This document shows, one piece after another, positions 1 to 6,866 of a stretch of 9,597 nucleotides of DNA. The stretch comes from an uncultured Bacillaceae bacterium (GTDB taxonomy: Bacteria; Bacillota; Bacilli; Bacillales; Caldibacillaceae). The translations under genes and the position numbers were made by a program. Positions within the stretch are counted from its first letter, which is position 1; every line of letters begins with the position of its first letter. The notes under the pieces were generated by a model that saw only the letters and a program-made list of their open reading frames with translations, searched no databases and was not told the DNA's origin. The stretch lies in the NCBI GenBank assembly GCA_937951955.1, contig CALGAD010000105.1, positions 1-9,597 of the forward strand, given 5' to 3'.

Positions 1-58
1 ACATATTACTATATTATTGGAATTACGTTAATTCAGTCAATTTTATAATTATTTTTAC

Positions 59-96
59 AAATAAAAAAGGAAATGATCGTGATGAATCATTCCCTT
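59..96 (-). terminator. Intrinsic terminator of metK
   Basis: On the minus strand, arms at 96-86 and 77-67 form an 11-bp stem with one G.U pair and an 8-nt loop. A run of six U (68-63) follows directly. It starts 17 bp beyond the metK stop codon, so metK is probably transcribed alone. Confidence 0.85.
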
Positions 97-113
97 GGAT
101 AAAAAATATTCAA

Positions 114-1310
114 TTATTCTCCTAAGGCTTCCCGGCGTAAATCTTCAGCTAAATCCGTTCTTTCCCAAGGTAAATCGATATCCGTTCTCCCGAAATGGCC
201 GTAAGCTGCCGTTTGTTTGTAAATGGGACGCCTGAGATCAAGCATTTTAATGATACCAGCCGGACGTAAATCGAAATATTTACGTACTAATTGTTCGAGC
301 ATGTCTTCACTCACTTTTCCGGTTTCAAACGTATTGATTGCAATTGAAACTGGTTTGGCCACACCGATCGCATAGGCAATTTGCACTTCACATTTATCTG
401 CCAGCCCGGCCGCAACAATATTTTTTGCCACATAACGGGCAGCATAAGCAGCGGAACGATCCACTTTTGTCGGATCTTTTCCGGAAAATGCTCCCCCACC
501 ATGGCGGGCATAGCCACCATACGTATCCACGATGATTTTCCGTCCGGTTAAGCCGGCATCCCCTTGCGGTCCGCCAATCACAAATCTTCCTGTTGGATTT
601 ATAAAGAATTTCGTATTTGCATCAATTAATTCTCGAGGAACGACTTTCTCAATCACATGTTCCATCATATCTTGCTTAATCTGTTCTAACGTAATATCCG
701 GATGATGTTGCGTGGATATAAGAATCGTATCTACGCGCACCGGTCTATTTTCCTCATCATATTCCACCGTTACTTGTGTTTTACCGTCTGGACGTAAATA
801 GGAAAGCGTTCCGTCTTTACGTACTTGTGCCAGACGACGGCTTAATTTATGGGATAGAGAAATCGGAAGCGGCATTAATTCTTCTGTTTCATTACAGGCA
901 AAACCGAATACGAACCCCTGGTCTCCCGCACCGATCGCTTCAATTTCCTCATCGGTCAATTGTCCTTCCCGTGCTTCTAACGATTGATTAACCCCCATGG
1001 CAATATCGGGGGATTGTTCATCGATAGCTGTAATGACGCCGCAAGTATCCGCATCAAAGCCATATTTCGCTCGTGTATAGCCAATCTCGCGAACGGTCTC
1101 CCTTACAATTGTTGGAATATCTACATAAGCAGTTGTGGAAATTTCTCCTGTTACGAATACGAGTCCTGTCGTAATCGTTGTTTCCACAGCTACCCGCGCC
1201 TGTTGATCCTTTTCTAAAATGGCATCAAGGATCGCATCGGAAATTTGGTCACATATTTTGTCTGGATGTCCTTCCGTTACGGATTCGGAAGTGAAAAGTC
1301 GCTGCTTCAT
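114..1310 (-). CDS. metK: S-adenosylmethionine synthetase (methionine adenosyltransferase)
   Basis: This cytosolic enzyme makes S-adenosylmethionine, the main methyl donor, from methionine and ATP, releasing phosphate and pyrophosphate. The 398-aa length is typical of the family (about 400 aa in Bacillus). Signature motifs are all present: GHPDKICDQ at residues 14-22 (ATP and metal binding), GAGDQG at 127-132, and the glycine-rich GGGAFSGKDPTKVDRS at 271-286. The ATG at 1310-1308 follows a strong AGGAGG ribosome binding site 6 bp upstream. The gene is divergent from pckA, as in B. subtilis, and is followed at once by its own terminator. It has a leader of roughly 330 nt with an internal terminator but no S-box that I can recognise, unlike metK in most Bacillus. 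The product call is essentially certain. Confidence 0.98.
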   Translation of the reverse strand: MKQRLFTSESVTEGHPDKICDQISDAILDAILEKDQQARVAVETTITTGLVFVTGEISTTAYVDIPTIVRETVREIGYTRAKYGFDADTCGVITAIDEQSPDIAMGVNQSLEAREGQLTDEEIEAIGAGDQGFVFGFACNETEELMPLPISLSHKLSRRLAQVRKDGTLSYLRPDGKTQVTVEYDEENRPVRVDTILISTQHHPDITLEQIKQDMMEHVIEKVVPRELIDANTKFFINPTGRFVIGGPQGDAGLTGRKIIVDTYGGYARHGGGAFSGKDPTKVDRSAAYAARYVAKNIVAAGLADKCEVQIAYAIGVAKPVSIAINTFETGKVSEDMLEQLVRKYFDLRPAGIIKMLDLRRPIYKQTAAYGHFGRTDIDLPWERTDLAEDLRREALGE

Positions 1311-1573
1311 CGTCTACCTCCTAAACTAGATCAATCGGAAAAATGTTATATGGATATGCCACAAATTCAAATATTCACAATTTGCAATCAATTTTGTTGT
1401 AATATTTTTTTGAAGATTATAAAATAGTGAAAGAGTAATTTTTGAGTTATGTCTTTTAATTCTATAAAATGCTTTTTTTCTGTCCCTTAACCATTTAAAA
1501 ACCGCTTACGCCTTGCAAAATATGAACGATATAGAAGTTTGAACAGTTGTAGTGAAACCGCAAATTATTTTCG

Positions 1574-1601
1574 AAAAAAATAAAGGAGGCGATCCACCTT
1601 T
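1574..1601 (-). terminator. Intrinsic terminator within the metK leader (candidate attenuator)
   Basis: On the minus strand, AAAGGTGG (1601-1594) pairs with CCTCCTTT (1589-1582) around an ATCG loop, with one central T-T mismatch. One A and then seven T (1580-1574) follow. It lies about 40 nt downstream of the predicted metK start point and about 265 nt upstream of the metK ATG. It should therefore stop most transcripts unless something relieves it. A possible competing pairing is GCGAT (1615-1611) with ATCGC (1593-1589), which would use the terminator loop. On the plus strand only a TTTT run follows, so the minus orientation is favoured. Confidence 0.65.
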
Positions 1602-1644
1602 TAAACTTCCATCGCACATTATAAAAAATACTTATCAAACATAA

Positions 1645-1674
1645 ATCATACACGAATATAGGAAATTCTGTCAA
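1645..1674 (-). promoter_or_regulatory. Sigma-A promoter driving the metK leader
   Basis: On the minus strand a perfect -35 TTGACA (1674-1669) is separated by 18 bp from TATGAT (1650-1645), which matches 5 of 6 bases of the -10 consensus. Transcription should begin near 1638. This is the best promoter match in the metK-pckA gap. It would give a leader of about 330 nt that runs straight into the terminator at 1601-1574. A weaker second candidate lies nearer the gene, with GGGACA (1486-1481) and TAGAAT (1464-1459), spacer 16. Confidence 0.7.
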
Positions 1675-1761
1675 TTCTTTTTGCTATACATTCAAATCAT
1701 TTTCAATTTATCCACACGAAATTACAAAAAAACATATATAATGGTTTTATAATCAAAATAG

Positions 1762-1791
1762 TATGTAATATAGATATAAATATGTTATACT
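1762..1791 (+). promoter_or_regulatory. pckA promoter with CcpN-type operators
   Basis: TATACT at 1786-1791 with an upstream TG makes an extended -10. There is no good -35, as often seen at activated or repressed extended -10 promoters. The predicted start is near 1798, leaving about 30 nt of leader. TATGTTATACT at 1781-1791 fits the CcpN operator consensus TRTGHYATAYW (recalled from B. subtilis work) at every position and covers the -10. TATGTAATATA at 1762-1772 fits with one mismatch, 19 bp upstream. CcpN represses gapB and pckA under glycolytic conditions in B. subtilis. That the same control applies here is inferred. Confidence 0.55.
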
Positions 1792-1826
1792 ATTTTCGTC
1801 AGTATGAAAAAAAGGAGTAGGTATTC

Positions 1827-3416
1827 TTGATGAATTCGATCCGATTGGTAAATGATTTGGATGAACTACTCAAAAGTGATCATGTGTCTGTACAACTGTC
1901 TGTGCCGGAATTAGTGGAAAAAATCGTCACAAGAAGGGAAGGCCATCTGACGAATAAAGGGGCCGTTGTTGTAGCAACCGGAAAATACACCGGTCGCTCA
2001 CCGAAAGATAAATATTTTGTCGAGGAAGAAAATGTAAAGGCTAAGATCGACTGGGGCACTATCAATCAGCCCATATCCCCGGAAGTTTTTGCGAACCTTT
2101 ATGAAAAAGTGTTGAATTATTTAAAGCAGAAAGACGAAATTTTCGTGTTCAAAGGGTTTGCCGGTGCTGATCCGAAATATCGATTGCCGATACGTGTAAT
2201 TAATGAATTTGCCTGGCATAATTTGTTTGCTCATCAGTTATTTATTCGACCGACTGAAGAAGAATTAACCGATCACAAAGCCGAGTTTTCTGTTGTTTTT
2301 GCACCCGGGTTTAAAGCCGATCCTGAAGTAGATGGTGTCAGATCCGAAACATTTATCATCATTTCCCTTGAACAAAAAATAGTATTGATAGGTGGTACGG
2401 AATATGCAGGGGAAATGAAAAAATCCATATTTACCGTGATGAATTACTTATTACCGGAACAGGGAATTTTATCCATGCATTGCTCCGCCAATGCTGGACC
2501 GAATGGCGACGTTGCCCTGTTTTTCGGTTTATCCGGCACGGGTAAGACAACTCTATCAACGGATCCGAATCGTAAATTAATCGGTGATGATGAACACGGT
2601 TGGACCGATGAAGGGATATTTAATATAGAAGGTGGCTGTTACGCCAAGTGCATCAATTTATCCGCGGAAAAAGAACCACAAATTTACCACGCCATTCAGT
2701 TCGGTACAGTATTAGAAAACGTCGTTGTTGATCCGGAAACGAGAATACCTGATTTTGATGATGATCGCCTGACCGTGAATACGAGGGCGGCTTATCCGCT
2801 CCATGCCATTGAAAATATCGCCGAACCGAGTATCGGTGGTCATCCAAATACGATTATTTTCTTAACGGCGGACGCTTTCGGAATTTTACCACCTATTTCC
2901 TTATTAACGAAGGAACAGGCCATGTATCATTTCCTGAGCGGTTATACAAGTAAAATTGCCGGAACGGAACGGGGCATTACTGAACCAGAAGCAACCTTTT
3001 CTACTTGCTACGGGGCACCATTTCTCCCTTTACCAGCGCAAAAGTACGCGGACTTGCTCGGTGAAAAAATAGATCAACATGATGTCAATGTATTTTTAGT
3101 CAATACGGGCTGGACCGGTGGCGGATATGGTGTTGGTGAACGGATGGAACTGGCCTATACGAGAGCGATGGTTACGGCGGCGATTGAAGGAAAGTTAACG
3201 ATGGAAGATACCGTTCAGGAAGAGTTTTTCGGACTCCATGTGCCGAAAACTGTGCCCGGTGTTCCATCAGAGTTATTAATGCCAATCAACACTTGGCAAG
3301 ATAAAGAAGCTTATAAACAAAAAGCAAAAGAACTCGCCAACCACTTCCGGGATAACTTCCGTAAATTTAACGGCATTGATCCGGTTATTGAAAAACTGGG
3401 CGGCCCCATTGTCTAG
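1827..3416 (+). CDS. pckA: Phosphoenolpyruvate carboxykinase (ATP)
   Basis: It converts oxaloacetate and ATP to phosphoenolpyruvate, CO2 and ADP, the first committed step of gluconeogenesis from TCA intermediates. The protein is 529 aa from the TTG or 528 aa from the adjacent ATG; the B. subtilis enzyme is about 527 aa. Visible motifs are YTGRSPKDK near the N-terminus (substrate-binding Arg), the phosphate loop GLSGTGKTTLS at about residues 234-244, the metal-binding GDDEHGW after it, and NTRAAYP. The start is ambiguous: TTG at 1827 lies 10 bp after AAGGAG (1811-1816), while ATG at 1830 lies 13 bp after it. Spacing favours TTG, but similarity to B. subtilis PckA (starting MNS) favours ATG. 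A strong terminator follows the stop. The ATP-dependent form is indicated by length and motifs. Confidence 0.97.
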   Translation: MMNSIRLVNDLDELLKSDHVSVQLSVPELVEKIVTRREGHLTNKGAVVVATGKYTGRSPKDKYFVEEENVKAKIDWGTINQPISPEVFANLYEKVLNYLKQKDEIFVFKGFAGADPKYRLPIRVINEFAWHNLFAHQLFIRPTEEELTDHKAEFSVVFAPGFKADPEVDGVRSETFIIISLEQKIVLIGGTEYAGEMKKSIFTVMNYLLPEQGILSMHCSANAGPNGDVALFFGLSGTGKTTLSTDPNRKLIGDDEHGWTDEGIFNIEGGCYAKCINLSAEKEPQIYHAIQFGTVLENVVVDPETRIPDFDDDRLTVNTRAAYPLHAIENIAEPSIGGHPNTIIFLTADAFGILPPISLLTKEQAMYHFLSGYTSKIAGTERGITEPEATFSTCYGAPFLPLPAQKYADLLGEKIDQHDVNVFLVNTGWTGGGYGVGERMELAYTRAMVTAAIEGKLTMEDTVQEEFFGLHVPKTVPGVPSELLMPINTWQDKEAYKQKAKELANHFRDNFRKFNGIDPVIEKLGGPIV

Positions 3417-3440
3417 CCTGATATATAGCTGGAAATAAAT

Positions 3441-3500
3441 AATGGAGCTGTTAAATAGGTCATATGAACAGACCTTTGACAGCTCCATTTTTTCTTTTTT
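3441..3500 (+). terminator. Intrinsic terminator of pckA (possibly bidirectional)
   Basis: AATGGAGCTGT (3441-3451) pairs perfectly with ACAGCTCCATT (3479-3489), and an inner AGGTC/GACCT helix (3457-3461 with 3471-3475) extends the stem. The tail is T-rich to 3500. On the minus strand the sequence beyond the stem is also fairly T-rich (ATTTATTTCC), so it may also stop the convergent ytmB transcript. No separate ytmB terminator is evident between 3500 and 3595. Confidence 0.9.
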
Positions 3501-3595
3501 TAAAACACTATTGAGTTACCTATATCCGCCCAAAATAAAAAATACAAACCTTATTTGAACAGTGACCGGCTTTACGGCATTCAAAATAACTTGCG

Positions 3596-3838
3596 TTAAT
3601 TCGTCGTAATTAATTTAATTAAACGGTAATGGATTGTCGTTTTTCCACTAAATAATTCTAACCGATCGATAATTCCTTCCCCTGACGGGACATCGTCTGC
3701 TGATCTTTTTATGACGATGGGAATATCCAGGGGATATAGATGATAGCCTTCCAAAACAAGTTGAAATTCATTGTCGCGAATTCTTTTTTCTTCTCCATTG
3801 GTTAAAATTTCAATTTCCATTTGTAATGACATACCCAT
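3596..3838 (-). CDS. ytmB: Small conserved protein of the YtmB / DUF2584 type
   Basis: This is an 80-aa protein of unknown function. Its position next to pckA and its central EGYHLYPLDIPI segment resemble B. subtilis YtmB (DUF2584), recalled from memory. It has no signal peptide and no membrane segment; alternating charged and hydrophobic stretches suggest a small beta-rich fold. I chose the ATG at 3838-3836 because AAAGGTGAGG lies 6 bp upstream. The open frame extends 19 codons further to a TTG at 3895, but that start has no ribosome binding site. A third option is the ATG at 3832, two codons in. It converges with pckA. In B. subtilis a hydrolase gene, ytmA, lies next on this side, but it is absent here. 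Confidence 0.8.
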   Translation of the reverse strand: MGMSLQMEIEILTNGEEKRIRDNEFQLVLEGYHLYPLDIPIVIKRSADDVPSGEGIIDRLELFSGKTTIHYRLIKLITTN

Positions 3839-3930
3839 CGCGTTCCTCACCTTTCCGAAAAACGTTCTTTTGCTGTTATCCCATAATGAGGCCAAAGTAT
3901 TAAGAATGGAAAAATCTCTACCTTACTTCC

Positions 3931-3961
3931 ACTATATCAAAAATTACCAATAGCGAGGCAA
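3931..3961 (-). promoter_or_regulatory. Candidate ytmB promoter
   Basis: On the minus strand TATAGT (3936-3931) could be a -10, with TTGCCT (3961-3956) as -35. The 19-bp spacer is longer than ideal, and TTGCCT matches the consensus at 4 of 6 positions. The predicted start is near 3924, about 85 nt before the gene. Confidence 0.35.
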
Positions 3962-4040
3962 ACTTTCCTCATGATTCTAACGTCCTGCCTCCTCCTACTC
4001 GCCTTTTTTTGATTAAACTTTTTAATTTCGTAATTAGGCG

Positions 4041-4070
4041 TTCACACATTTTTCCTATACGACATAAGAT
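4041..4070 (+). promoter_or_regulatory. Candidate promoter of the ytlACD operon
   Basis: TTCACA (4041-4046, 5 of 6 matches to -35) is followed after 18 bp by TAAGAT (4065-4070, 4 of 6 to -10). The predicted start near 4077 leaves about 47 nt of leader, too short for a known large riboswitch. I see no THI-box or other riboswitch motif here. Upstream, CGCCT (4000-4004) and AGGCG (4036-4040) form a widely spaced inverted repeat whose role is unclear. Confidence 0.4.
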
Positions 4071-4123
4071 AAGTTAGTCAATCGGACGTTTTGAATTTTT
4101 CAATACCACAGGGAGGACCATGT

Positions 4124-5125
4124 ATGAAAAAATATGTAAAGTTAAGCTTTTTCGTGTCCTTAGGCCTTCTCATGTTTTTCTTTCTTTTTGCATGCTCCAA
4201 GCAAAACGATTTACAAAAAGTTCAGGTAGCCGAAGTTACCCATTCTATTTTTTATACTCCTCTTTATGTCGCGATTGAAGAAGGCTTTTTCCAAGAAGAA
4301 GGATTAGATGTGGAATTAACTACCGTTCCCGGCGGTGATAAAACGATGACCGCGCTCATATCCGGTGGAGCCGATATTGCCTTAATCGGAGCAGAAACGA
4401 GTATATACGTCAATGCCCAGGGAGCAGAAGACCCTATTATCAACTTTGCCCAGTTAACACAAACCGATGGCACATTTCTCGTCTCCCGTGAGCCGGTTAC
4501 GGATTTTTCCTGGGAAATGTTAAAAGACTCGACCTTCCTCGGTCAACGAAAAGGCGGTATGCCCCAGATGGTTGGCGAATTTGTCTTGAAAAAGCATGGC
4601 ATCGATCCCCATGCCGATCTGAATCTAATTCAAAATGTTGAATTTGCCAACATCGCCCCTTCCTTTGCCTCGGGAACAGGAGAGTTTGTGCAATTATTCG
4701 AACCGACTGCCAGTGTGTTTGAAAAAGAAGGAACAGGAACCATTGTCGCCTCCTTTGGAACAGAAAGCGGCTTTGTTCCATATACCGTATTTATGACAAA
4801 GGAAAGTACTATTGAAAACAATCCAGAAATGGTTGAAAAGTTCACCCGGGCAATTTACAAAGCACAGCAGTGGGTGATGGAAAATTCACCAGAAGAGGCC
4901 GCTAAAGCGATTCAGCCCTTCTTTGATGATGTCGATCTCGACATAATTATCTCCTCACTGGCGCGATATAAAGATCAACAATCCTTTGCGACCGATCCAA
5001 TTATTGATGAAGAAGAATGGAACAATCTTCAGGATATTATGGATGAAGCTGGAGAACTTCCTGAAAGAAGTAGTTATGAGTCCTTTGTAAATACAGATTT
5101 TGCCAAAAAAGTGATGAACGAATAG
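4124..5125 (+). CDS. ytlA: ABC importer substrate-binding lipoprotein (NMT1/SsuA-like, YtlA)
   Basis: This is the extracytoplasmic binding protein of the importer encoded with ytlC and ytlD. The 333-aa protein opens with MKKYVK and a hydrophobic segment ending in the lipobox LFAC. Lipidation of Cys24 should anchor it to the outer face of the membrane. The mature part has the typical NMT1/THI5/SsuA layout: VTHSIFYTPLYVAIEEGFF, then PGGDKTMTALISGGADIALIG. Such proteins bind sulfonates, taurine, nitrate or thiamine-pyrimidine precursors; the sequence alone does not say which. ATG 4124 is chosen because GGGAGG (4111-4116) lies 7 bp upstream and the signal peptide begins there. An in-frame TTG at 4091 is unsupported. 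An intrinsic terminator follows, separating it from ytlC. Confidence 0.9.
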   Translation: MKKYVKLSFFVSLGLLMFFFLFACSKQNDLQKVQVAEVTHSIFYTPLYVAIEEGFFQEEGLDVELTTVPGGDKTMTALISGGADIALIGAETSIYVNAQGAEDPIINFAQLTQTDGTFLVSREPVTDFSWEMLKDSTFLGQRKGGMPQMVGEFVLKKHGIDPHADLNLIQNVEFANIAPSFASGTGEFVQLFEPTASVFEKEGTGTIVASFGTESGFVPYTVFMTKESTIENNPEMVEKFTRAIYKAQQWVMENSPEEAAKAIQPFFDDVDLDIIISSLARYKDQQSFATDPIIDEEEWNNLQDIMDEAGELPERSSYESFVNTDFAKKVMNE

Positions 5126-5134
5126 ATTCAGAAC

Positions 5135-5187
5135 AGGTTGATACCAGTTTTCGTTCATCTCGCACTTTTAAGGTATCAACCTTTTTC
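5135..5187 (+). terminator. Intra-operon intrinsic terminator between ytlA and ytlC
   Basis: AGGTTGATACC (5135-5145) pairs perfectly with GGTATCAACCT (5172-5182), an 11-bp stem with a 26-nt loop. Five T (5182-5186) follow, then C. The large loop and short U-run suggest partial termination. It would let the binding protein be made in excess over the ATPase and permease, and could also protect the 3' end of the ytlA message. Confidence 0.7.
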
Positions 5188-5217
5188 TCACATTTTCCTC
5201 TTTAAAGGAGGCTGGCT

Positions 5218-6018
5218 ATGGGCTTTTTAGAAGTAAATGATATTACCCATATCTACTTTTCCAAAAAAGCAACGACAACGGCACTGATCGATGTAAACTT
5301 CACCGTTGAAGAAGGTGAATTTATCTCGTTATTAGGTCCGAGTGGTTGTGGGAAAACAACTTTACTATCGATTATTGCAGGGCTAATCGAGCCGACGGTT
5401 GGCACGATTTCCCTGGAGAATGAACAGATTCGAAACAACAATAAAAAAATTGGTTATATGTTACAACAAGATTACTTATTCCCGTGGAAAACGATTGAAG
5501 AAAATATTTTACTCGGGTTGAAACTAACAAATCAACTCAATGACGAAACGCGGAAAACGACGATCGCCCTTTTAGAGAAGATGGGGTTATACAACGTTGA
5601 AAATAAATACCCTGCAGAACTTTCGGGGGGCATGCGCCAGCGGGTGGCATTAGTTCGCACATTAGCGACCAATCCAAAGGTGCTTTTGCTGGATGAACCT
5701 TTTTCCGCTCTTGATTTTCAGACGAAATTAAAATTGGAAGATTTAGTTTTTAATACTTTAAAACAGTTCGGGAAAACAGCCATTCTTGTCACCCATGACA
5801 TCGGTGAGGCCATTGCCATGAGTGATCGGATTTACTTATTCTCAAACCGTCCCGGCACAATAGTAAAAGAATTTATTGTTCCCGACGAGTTGCGAATTTT
5901 AGAACCGTTCCACGCTCGCAATCATCCCTTATACAACGAGCGATTCCAGACGATCTGGGAGGAGTTGAACAGTCTTGAAAACGAAAATTCACATCGATCT
6001 CCTGCACGACGAATATAA
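5218..6018 (+). CDS. ytlC: ABC importer ATP-binding protein (NitT/TauT type, YtlC)
   Basis: This is the cytoplasmic ATPase that powers the importer. All nucleotide-binding elements are intact in the 266-aa protein: Walker A GPSGCGKT at 40-47, Q-loop in MLQQDYLFPW at 81-90, signature LSGGMRQR at 135-142, Walker B VLLLDEP at 155-161, D-loop SALD at 163-166, and switch His193. The Q-loop context with LFPW and the SNRPGT stretch near residue 209 are typical of SsuB/TauB/NrtD ATPases. ATG 5218 lies 6 bp after AAAGGAGG (5204-5211). The last 44 bp overlap the start of ytlD, so the two are probably translationally coupled. Confidence 0.94.
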   Translation: MGFLEVNDITHIYFSKKATTTALIDVNFTVEEGEFISLLGPSGCGKTTLLSIIAGLIEPTVGTISLENEQIRNNNKKIGYMLQQDYLFPWKTIEENILLGLKLTNQLNDETRKTTIALLEKMGLYNVENKYPAELSGGMRQRVALVRTLATNPKVLLLDEPFSALDFQTKLKLEDLVFNTLKQFGKTAILVTHDIGEAIAMSDRIYLFSNRPGTIVKEFIVPDELRILEPFHARNHPLYNERFQTIWEELNSLENENSHRSPARRI

Positions 6019-6781
6019 AAGAGCCTTAATTAAAGAAAAGCGCTGGGTAACGATCATTCAGCTATCCATCCTCGTCGCTTTCATCGTCCTTTGGGAGATC
6101 TCATCCCGCATGTACTGGATCGATCCGCTCATTTTTAGTTCCCCTATGAAAATATGGGACTTATTAGTAAAGGATATCCTTGACGGCACTCTTTTACCTC
6201 ATGTCTATACAACACTATTTGAAACGATTCTTGGCTTTATTCTCGGGACAGCACTCGGAACGATTATGGCGGCAATTTTATGGTGGTCCCCTTTTTTATC
6301 CAAAGTATTTGATCCTTACTTAGTCGTCTTAAACTCCATGCCGAAAGTCGCTTTAGGCCCTATTCTCATTGTTGCCCTTGGCCCGACCATGACATCCATC
6401 GTAACAATGGGCGCGATCATTTCCGTCATCATCACAACCATTGTCGTTTATACGGCTTTTCGTGAAGTGGATCCGAACTATTTAAAAGTATTACAAACCT
6501 TTGGCGCTACCCGCAGGCAAACATTTTCAGAAGCGATTTTACCCTCTTCTTTTCCGGTCATTATCTCAACTTTAAAGGTAAATGTCGGCCTTTCCTGGGT
6601 CGGGGTCATCGTCGGTGAATTTTTAGTATCTAAACAGGGGCTCGGATATTTGATAATATACGGTTTCCAGGTCTTTAACTTTACCCTAGTTCTCATGGCG
6701 CTCGTGATTATCGCTATTTTTGCAACGATTATGTATAAAGGTGTCGAATTTTTAGAAGGAAAATTGATTAAAAATCGTTAG
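5975..6781 (+). CDS. ytlD: ABC importer permease (BPD inner-membrane component, YtlD)
   Basis: This is the membrane-spanning half of the importer, probably acting as a homodimer with YtlC dimers. The 268-aa protein has about six hydrophobic segments: near residues 25-45, 85-105, 112-140 (less clear), 145-165, 195-215 and 235-255. The cytoplasmic coupling loop VLQTFGATRRQTFSEAILPSSFPVI carries the EAA-type motif that docks on the ATPase. The family is SsuC/TauC/NrtB-like. The start is TTG at 5975, 10 bp after GGAGGAG (5958-5964). No ATG occurs before the first membrane segment, so the TTG is well supported. It overlaps ytlC by 44 bp. It converges with ytkD, leaving 33 bp and no strong terminator between them. 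Confidence 0.92.
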   Translation: MKTKIHIDLLHDEYKRALIKEKRWVTIIQLSILVAFIVLWEISSRMYWIDPLIFSSPMKIWDLLVKDILDGTLLPHVYTTLFETILGFILGTALGTIMAAILWWSPFLSKVFDPYLVVLNSMPKVALGPILIVALGPTMTSIVTMGAIISVIITTIVVYTAFREVDPNYLKVLQTFGATRRQTFSEAILPSSFPVIISTLKVNVGLSWVGVIVGEFLVSKQGLGYLIIYGFQVFNFTLVLMALVIIAIFATIMYKGVEFLEGKLIKNR

Positions 6782-6783
6782 CA

Positions 6784-6866
6784 CGGTTGTGTTGCATAAA
6801 TGGTATCGGAATAATTAAATGAGTTTCCTTTTTGCAATTTCTTCCAGACACTTTTGCAACACACCG
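6784..6866. repeat. Widely spaced inverted repeat at the ytlD/ytkD junction
   Basis: CGGTTGTGTTGCA (6784-6796) and TGCAACACACCG (6855-6866) are complementary over 12 pairs with one bulged base, separated by 58 nt. The right arm lies inside the 3' end of the ytkD coding region. It could form the 3' stem of the ytlD mRNA, but the tail after the right arm (TCTTTC) is not a good U-tract, so I do not call it a terminator. Confidence 0.4.

Noticed and set aside
311..1427. Open frames on the plus strand opposite metK and in its leader, and a minus-strand one within it.
   Set aside because: These are shadows of a conserved gene; they lack ribosome binding sites and family resemblance.
1582..1595. 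AAAGGAGGCGATCC resembles the complement of the 16S rRNA 3' end, suggesting an rRNA fragment or a strong ribosome binding site.
   Set aside because: Flanking sequence does not match rRNA and no coding frame starts at the right distance on the plus strand. It is better explained as one arm of the minus-strand terminator.
1582..1601. The minus-strand GGTGGATCGCC stretch resembles a T-box antiterminator motif.
   Set aside because: The transcript start predicted near 1638 leaves no room for the specifier stem, the match to the T-box consensus is partial, and metK is not an expected T-box target in Bacillaceae.
3839..3895. A 19-codon N-terminal extension of ytmB.
   Set aside because: The TTG at 3895 has no ribosome binding site, whereas the internal ATG at 3838 has a good one and gives the usual family length.
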